Positions 23,003 to 26,375 of a stretch of 26,375 bases of DNA are shown here, piece after piece. The stretch lies in contig DHQI01000026.1 of NCBI GenBank assembly GCA_002408065.1, positions 1-26,375 of the forward strand. The letters run 5' to 3'. Made by a program: the position numbers and the translations under genes. The notes under the pieces were generated by a model, which was given only the letters and a program-made list of their open reading frames with translations, had not been told where the DNA came from and made no database searches. Every line of letters begins with the position of its first letter. Positions within the stretch are counted from its first letter, which is position 1. The stretch is from Bacteroidales bacterium UBA5342. GTDB taxonomy: Bacteria > Bacteroidota > Bacteroidia > Bacteroidales > UBA5342.

Positions 23003-25057
23003 ATGCAAAAAGGTAATATTGGTGTTACTTCGGATAACATCTTTCCGATTATTAAAAAGTTTCTTTATAGTGATCACGAGATTTTCCTTCGTGAGTTAGT
23101 AAGTAACGCAGTAGATGCTACGCAAAAATTGAGAACATTAGCCACTGCTGGTGAGTTCAAAGGCGAACTAGGCGATACGACTGTAAAAGTTAGCGTAGAC
23201 AAAGACGCTAAGACGATTACGATTTCAGACCGCGGTATTGGTCTTAATGCAGAAGAGATTGATAAATACATCAATCAAATAGCTTTCTCTGGTGCTGAGG
23301 AGTTTATGGAAAAATACAAAGATGATGCAAATGCTATTATTGGTCACTTTGGGTTAGGGTTCTATTCTTCTTTTATGGTGGCTGAGCAAGTGGACATCGT
23401 TTCTCGCTCTTGGCGCGATGGCGAAAAAGCAGTGAAATGGAGCTGTAAAGGTGATCCAGAATTTACCCTTGAGGAGGTTGAGAAAGAAGACCGTGGAACA
23501 GACATCGTTTTGCATATCGATGAGGAAAATGTATCGTTTCTAGAAGACGCAAAAATTACAGAGTTACTTAATAAATACTGTAAATTCTTACCTGTAGAAA
23601 TCGCTTTCGGTACTAAGAAAGAGTGGAAAGATGGTAAAGATGTAGATACTGGTGAGCCAAATATTATCAATAATCCAGCTCCAGCGTGGACAAAGAAACC
23701 GGCTGACTTGAAGGATGAGGATTATGCCGGATTCTACCGCGAACTTTACCCAATGGGCGAAGAGCCATTATTCAATATTCACTTGAATGTGGATTATCCT
23801 TTCAACCTCACAGGTATTCTCTATTTCCCCAAGGTAAATAACAATATTGAGCTACAGCGCAACAAGATACAGTTGTACTGCAACCAAGTGTTTGTAACTG
23901 ATACGGTAGAAGGTATCGTGCCTGATTTCTTAACATTGCTTCATGGGGTGATCGACTCTCCGGATATTCCTCTTAACGTGAGCCGTTCTTACCTACAGAG
24001 CGATGGTAATGTGAAGAAAATCTCTGGTCATATCACTAAAAAAGTAGCTGACCGTCTATTTGAAATTTTCAAAGAAGACCGTCAAGGTTTCGAAGAAAAA
24101 TGGGATCACTTAAAGCTATTTACCACTTATGGTATCTTGACAGAAGAGAAATTCTACGACCGTGCTAAGAAGTTTACTTTGTTCAAAAATACGGATGGTA
24201 AATACTTCACTTTCGAGGAATACAAAGACATCATTAAAGAGAACCAAACGGACAAAGATGACCAATTGGTATACTTATATGCGACCAATGTAGATGAGCA
24301 ATACAGCTACATTCAGGCAGCTAAAGACAAAGGTTATGATGTACTCGTATTAGACGGTCAGCTGGATGCTCATTATGTACAGCACCTAGAGTCTAAGTTT
24401 GAAAAGAGCCGTTTTACACGAGTGGATTCTGATATTATCGATCGCCTTATTCCAAAAGATGAAAAGGTAGAGCTAGACTTAGCTGAGGCTGATGTGGCCG
24501 ATGTACAAGTGGCGTTCCAGAGCCAAGCGCCCAAAGGCGAAGCCATGTATACCGTACAAGTTGATGCGCTTCCAGCAAGTGCTATGCCTGTAATGATTAC
24601 TCAGAATGAATTTATGCGCCGTATGAAAGATATGCAAGCAACTGGTGGTGGCGGCCCGATGAGTTTCTATGGTCAGATGCCAGATAGCTACAGTGTAGTA
24701 GTCAACGGTAATCACCCATTGGTAAAGCGCATAGCTGAGGAAAAAGTCGCGGCGAAAGACGCAGAGTTGAATCCTCTAAAAACTGAAATCAAAGTACTAG
24801 AAGAACAAAAAGCAAATTTATCGAAGCTTCACGAAGGCAAAAAAGATGAGGAAATTCCTTCTTCTGAAAAAGAAGAGTTGTCTGATTTAGAAAAGCAAAT
24901 TGGTGAGAAAACAGCAGCCAAAGATGCCATCTTGAGCGACTACGCTAAAGATAACAAATTGGTAAAAGAGTTGATTGACTTAGCCTTGTTGTCTAACAAT
25001 ATGCTCAAAGGTCAAGACCTTGATAGCTTCGTAAAGCGTAGTCTGGAACTTATCTAA
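23003..25057 (+). CDS. htpG: Chaperone HtpG (bacterial Hsp90)
   Basis: A 684-residue ATP-dependent chaperone acting as a cytosolic dimer. The GHKL ATP site is visible: E and N in FLRELVSNAVDATQKL (about 29-44), DRGIGLNAEEI (about 79-89), and the lid GHFGLGFYSSFMV (about 115-127). The middle domain holds the catalytic Arg in LNVSRSYLQSD. Near the C-terminus is a Lys/Glu-rich coiled region (about 575-650) that makes it longer than E. coli HtpG (624) but normal for Bacteroidota. It has its own promoter and is followed by a 21-base palindrome at 25067-25087 and a T-tailed terminator, so it is a single-gene unit. Confidence 0.97.
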   Translation: MQKGNIGVTSDNIFPIIKKFLYSDHEIFLRELVSNAVDATQKLRTLATAGEFKGELGDTTVKVSVDKDAKTITISDRGIGLNAEEIDKYINQIAFSGAEEFMEKYKDDANAIIGHFGLGFYSSFMVAEQVDIVSRSWRDGEKAVKWSCKGDPEFTLEEVEKEDRGTDIVLHIDEENVSFLEDAKITELLNKYCKFLPVEIAFGTKKEWKDGKDVDTGEPNIINNPAPAWTKKPADLKDEDYAGFYRELYPMGEEPLFNIHLNVDYPFNLTGILYFPKVNNNIELQRNKIQLYCNQVFVTDTVEGIVPDFLTLLHGVIDSPDIPLNVSRSYLQSDGNVKKISGHITKKVADRLFEIFKEDRQGFEEKWDHLKLFTTYGILTEEKFYDRAKKFTLFKNTDGKYFTFEEYKDIIKENQTDKDDQLVYLYATNVDEQYSYIQAAKDKGYDVLVLDGQLDAHYVQHLESKFEKSRFTRVDSDIIDRLIPKDEKVELDLAEADVADVQVAFQSQAPKGEAMYTVQVDALPASAMPVMITQNEFMRRMKDMQATGGGGPMSFYGQMPDSYSVVVNGNHPLVKRIAEEKVAAKDAELNPLKTEIKVLEEQKANLSKLHEGKKDEEIPSSEKEELSDLEKQIGEKTAAKDAILSDYAKDNKLVKELIDLALLSNNMLKGQDLDSFVKRSLELI

Positions 25058-25107
25058 GCACTTCCTGATTCTTGCTGCAGCAGAATCAAGCTTTCATAAT
25101 TTCAATT

Positions 25108-25142
25108 AAAAACGGTTGTCTTTTTTAGGATGACCGTTTTTT
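25108..25142 (+). terminator. Rho-independent terminator of htpG
   Basis: AAAACGGTTGTC and GATGACCGTTTT pair over 12 positions, including two G.T pairs, and end in a T run. Confidence 0.75.
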
Positions 25143-25157
25143 GATTCTGAAGCAAAT

Positions 25158-25190
25158 ATCCCCGTCAGGGTTCTTTATTCCGACGGGGAT
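25158..25190. other. Perfect hairpin ATCCCCGTC/GACGGGGAT between htpG and the Spy-like gene
   Basis: A 9-bp perfect GC-rich stem (25158-25166 with 25182-25190) around a 15-base loop, 24 bases past the 3' end of the minus-strand gene. It probably closes that transcript, although the minus-strand T tract after it is weak. Confidence 0.5.
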
Positions 25191-25213
25191 TAACGTGTAC
25201 TGTATTAAAAAAA

Positions 25214-25684
25214 CTATTCTTCGTTGCCACTTTCTTCACCAAAACCACTACTGCTTCTTGTGGTTTGTTGTTTCACTGCATTCTCACTTTGTTTTTCAGC
25301 AGCTTGTTTTTCAGCCGCTTTTATGGCATCATATTTTTTCTTCTGCTTAGGTGTTAAAAGAGCCACTAAGTCAGCCTCGTAAGCTTTCTTTAAGCTTGTC
25401 ATCTTCTTTTTTAAAGCCTTACGTTCGGGATCATTCTTGTCACATTCTTTAAAGGCCTTGGTGGCTGCATTAATGTTTTTCTGTAAGCTTGAAATGGATT
25501 TTTTTTGATCTGGCGTTAAAGACAGTTGTTTTGCTAGCTTGGCTAGTTCTTCTGCTTGTCGTTTCTCAACAGAGCTTTTCTGCTCCACTTTAGTTTTTAC
25601 GACTTGTTCATTGGTGGTACCATTTTGAGCCACCATTAGGATAGAGGCGAATAAAAACATCGCCAAAACTCCAATCTGTTTCAT
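25214..25684 (-). CDS. Small exported Spy/CpxP-like protein
   Basis: A 156-residue protein with an N-terminal signal peptide (about 1-20, MKQIGVLAMFLFASILMVAQ) and a mature part of charged helices. It contains two LTxxQ motifs, LTPDQ (about 76-80) and LTPKQ (about 120-124), the hallmark of the periplasmic Spy/CpxP family of ATP-independent chaperones and envelope-stress sensors. The C-terminus is low-complexity (Glu, Gln, Ser) and likely disordered. In Bacteroidota such proteins are common but poorly studied; chaperone function is by analogy only. It converges with htpG and has no gene upstream in the window. I found no clear -7 box before the ATG. Confidence 0.75.
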   Translation of the reverse strand: MKQIGVLAMFLFASILMVAQNGTTNEQVVKTKVEQKSSVEKRQAEELAKLAKQLSLTPDQKKSISSLQKNINAATKAFKECDKNDPERKALKKKMTSLKKAYEADLVALLTPKQKKKYDAIKAAEKQAAEKQSENAVKQQTTRSSSGFGEESGNEE

Positions 25685-26375
25685 TTTGTAAAGATTAAGG
25701 TTAAATAAAAATAAAAAAAAACACTCAAGAGAGTCTCATTCAATTGCCAAGGGAGCTTTATGCTTCACTTGAAAACAGTCTTTTCATATTCTGCATTCAA
25801 GACACGATGAAATACTACAAATGCCTCAATACAGATAAAAAACTGTGTTGACAATAATTTTTATTATACCCGTAAGAATAGAGAATTGGACTTAAAAGAC
25901 TGAAAATCCTTTTACTATATTTTAGCGGTTTTAATATAGTTAATGCGCTGCAATTTTAGATATAAAGTTTGATTGTAGCAATAGTCAGAATGAAAAAAAT
26001 ATTTTTTCAGTAAAATTTTAGAGCTGTGCTGTAGTGTCCTTTTGTTTAATACTTTTCGCTTTCGCTAAATGGTTGGATAAAGTCCCGCAGAGTAATCCCT
26101 AATCAGTATAACGTTAAACAAACCGCTGATAGCAGCTCGACAAACTATAGCATCACGTCTATTGCTAAGCTTAGCCCATTATCCTGCAGCGCCGTCCATA
26201 GCGTACTGCTTTCCGTTGTGTGTTTGGCCAAATAAAATCCCTAGAATGGAGTGAAATGTGGAACAGCGGAGCCGAAACAAAGGTTGAAACTAGAGTAGAA
26301 ATAAAGGTGGCACAGCGGAGCCGAATCGAAGTTTGTTAAATAGAGTTAAATCATAGGTGGCTGAGCCCCGAGTTG
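25685..26375. other. Long stretch without a recognisable gene
   Basis: I see no convincing frame, tRNA or rRNA here. The first 250 bases are AT-rich. After about 26040 the composition shifts to higher GC, and the stretch ends in the three spaced repeats at 26258-26375. It may hold the promoter of the Spy-like gene, and the start of a repeat-rich region continuing beyond the window. Confidence 0.5.
26258..26375. repeat. Three spaced copies of a GC-rich repeat, 49-50 bp apart
   Basis: GTGGAACAGCGGAGCCGAA (26258-26276) and GTGGCACAGCGGAGCCGAA (26307-26325) differ at one position. A third, diverged copy begins GTGGCTGAGC at 26357. The AT-rich spacers also resemble each other (AAAGTTTG/AAAGGTTG, AGAGT). 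The core also occurs at 8135-8152. Confidence 0.6.

Noticed and set aside
26258..26375. Possible CRISPR array
   Set aside because: There are only two near-identical copies and one diverged copy, the spacers resemble one another, and no cas gene is present.
25685..26375. tRNA or other stable RNA gene in the gene-free right end
   Set aside because: I could not find a cloverleaf, a TTCRANYC-type T-arm or a CCA-flanked acceptor stem.

Overview
The window looks like a chromosomal segment of a Bacteroidota bacterium, probably of the order Bacteroidales. The signs are promoters of the Bacteroidota type (-7 box TAnnTTTG, usually without Shine-Dalgarno sites), serC next to a DUF1015 gene, a carboxynorspermidine-type polyamine locus, a RimB-RimK fusion, a GNAT-nitrilase fusion, and an HtpG of 684 residues. 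I cannot name the genus.

Left end (1-4148): an AT-rich accessory block of three minus-strand genes. They are an unknown protein, an ABC-type ATPase fused to a TOPRIM (DUF4435/OLD-like) domain, and an HTH regulator with a membrane anchor. Each is followed on its 3' side by an imperfect palindrome bounded by AAC...GTT cores, and the outer core at the start of each gene unit is complementary to the core at its own end, not its neighbour's. This is how integron gene cassettes are built. No integrase lies in the window, so I read it as an attC-like cassette array without integrase (CALIN-like). It stops about 100 bp before a set of four helically phased AAGCGTT-type repeats.

4373-9524: chromosomal metabolism. 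A B3/4-domain protein is divergent from a PatB/MalY-type C-S lyase. Then come serC and a DUF1015 gene; the serA gene often found between them in relatives is absent. The 3' flanks of the C-S lyase and serC carry octamer arrays (TGNNNGAA units facing TTCNNNCA units in strict 8-bp register).

9567-17765: a polyamine region. A plus-strand operon encodes carboxynorspermidine dehydrogenase, carboxynorspermidine decarboxylase and agmatinase. It converges on a minus-strand pair, arginine decarboxylase and RimB-RimK, which overlap by one base. Together these give arginine -> agmatine -> putrescine -> carboxyspermidine -> spermidine without decarboxylated SAM. A divergent GNAT-nitrilase fusion follows; its substrate is unknown.

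17849-22868: a likely ion and osmotic homeostasis operon of a DUF432-like protein, an MscS channel, a CorA-family channel with GTN in place of GMN, and an SLC12-like cation-chloride cotransporter. Then htpG with its own promoter and terminators, and a convergent gene for a small exported Spy/CpxP-like protein. The last 690 bases have no recognisable gene and end in three spaced copies of a GC-rich dispersed repeat whose core also appears upstream of the DUF1015 gene.
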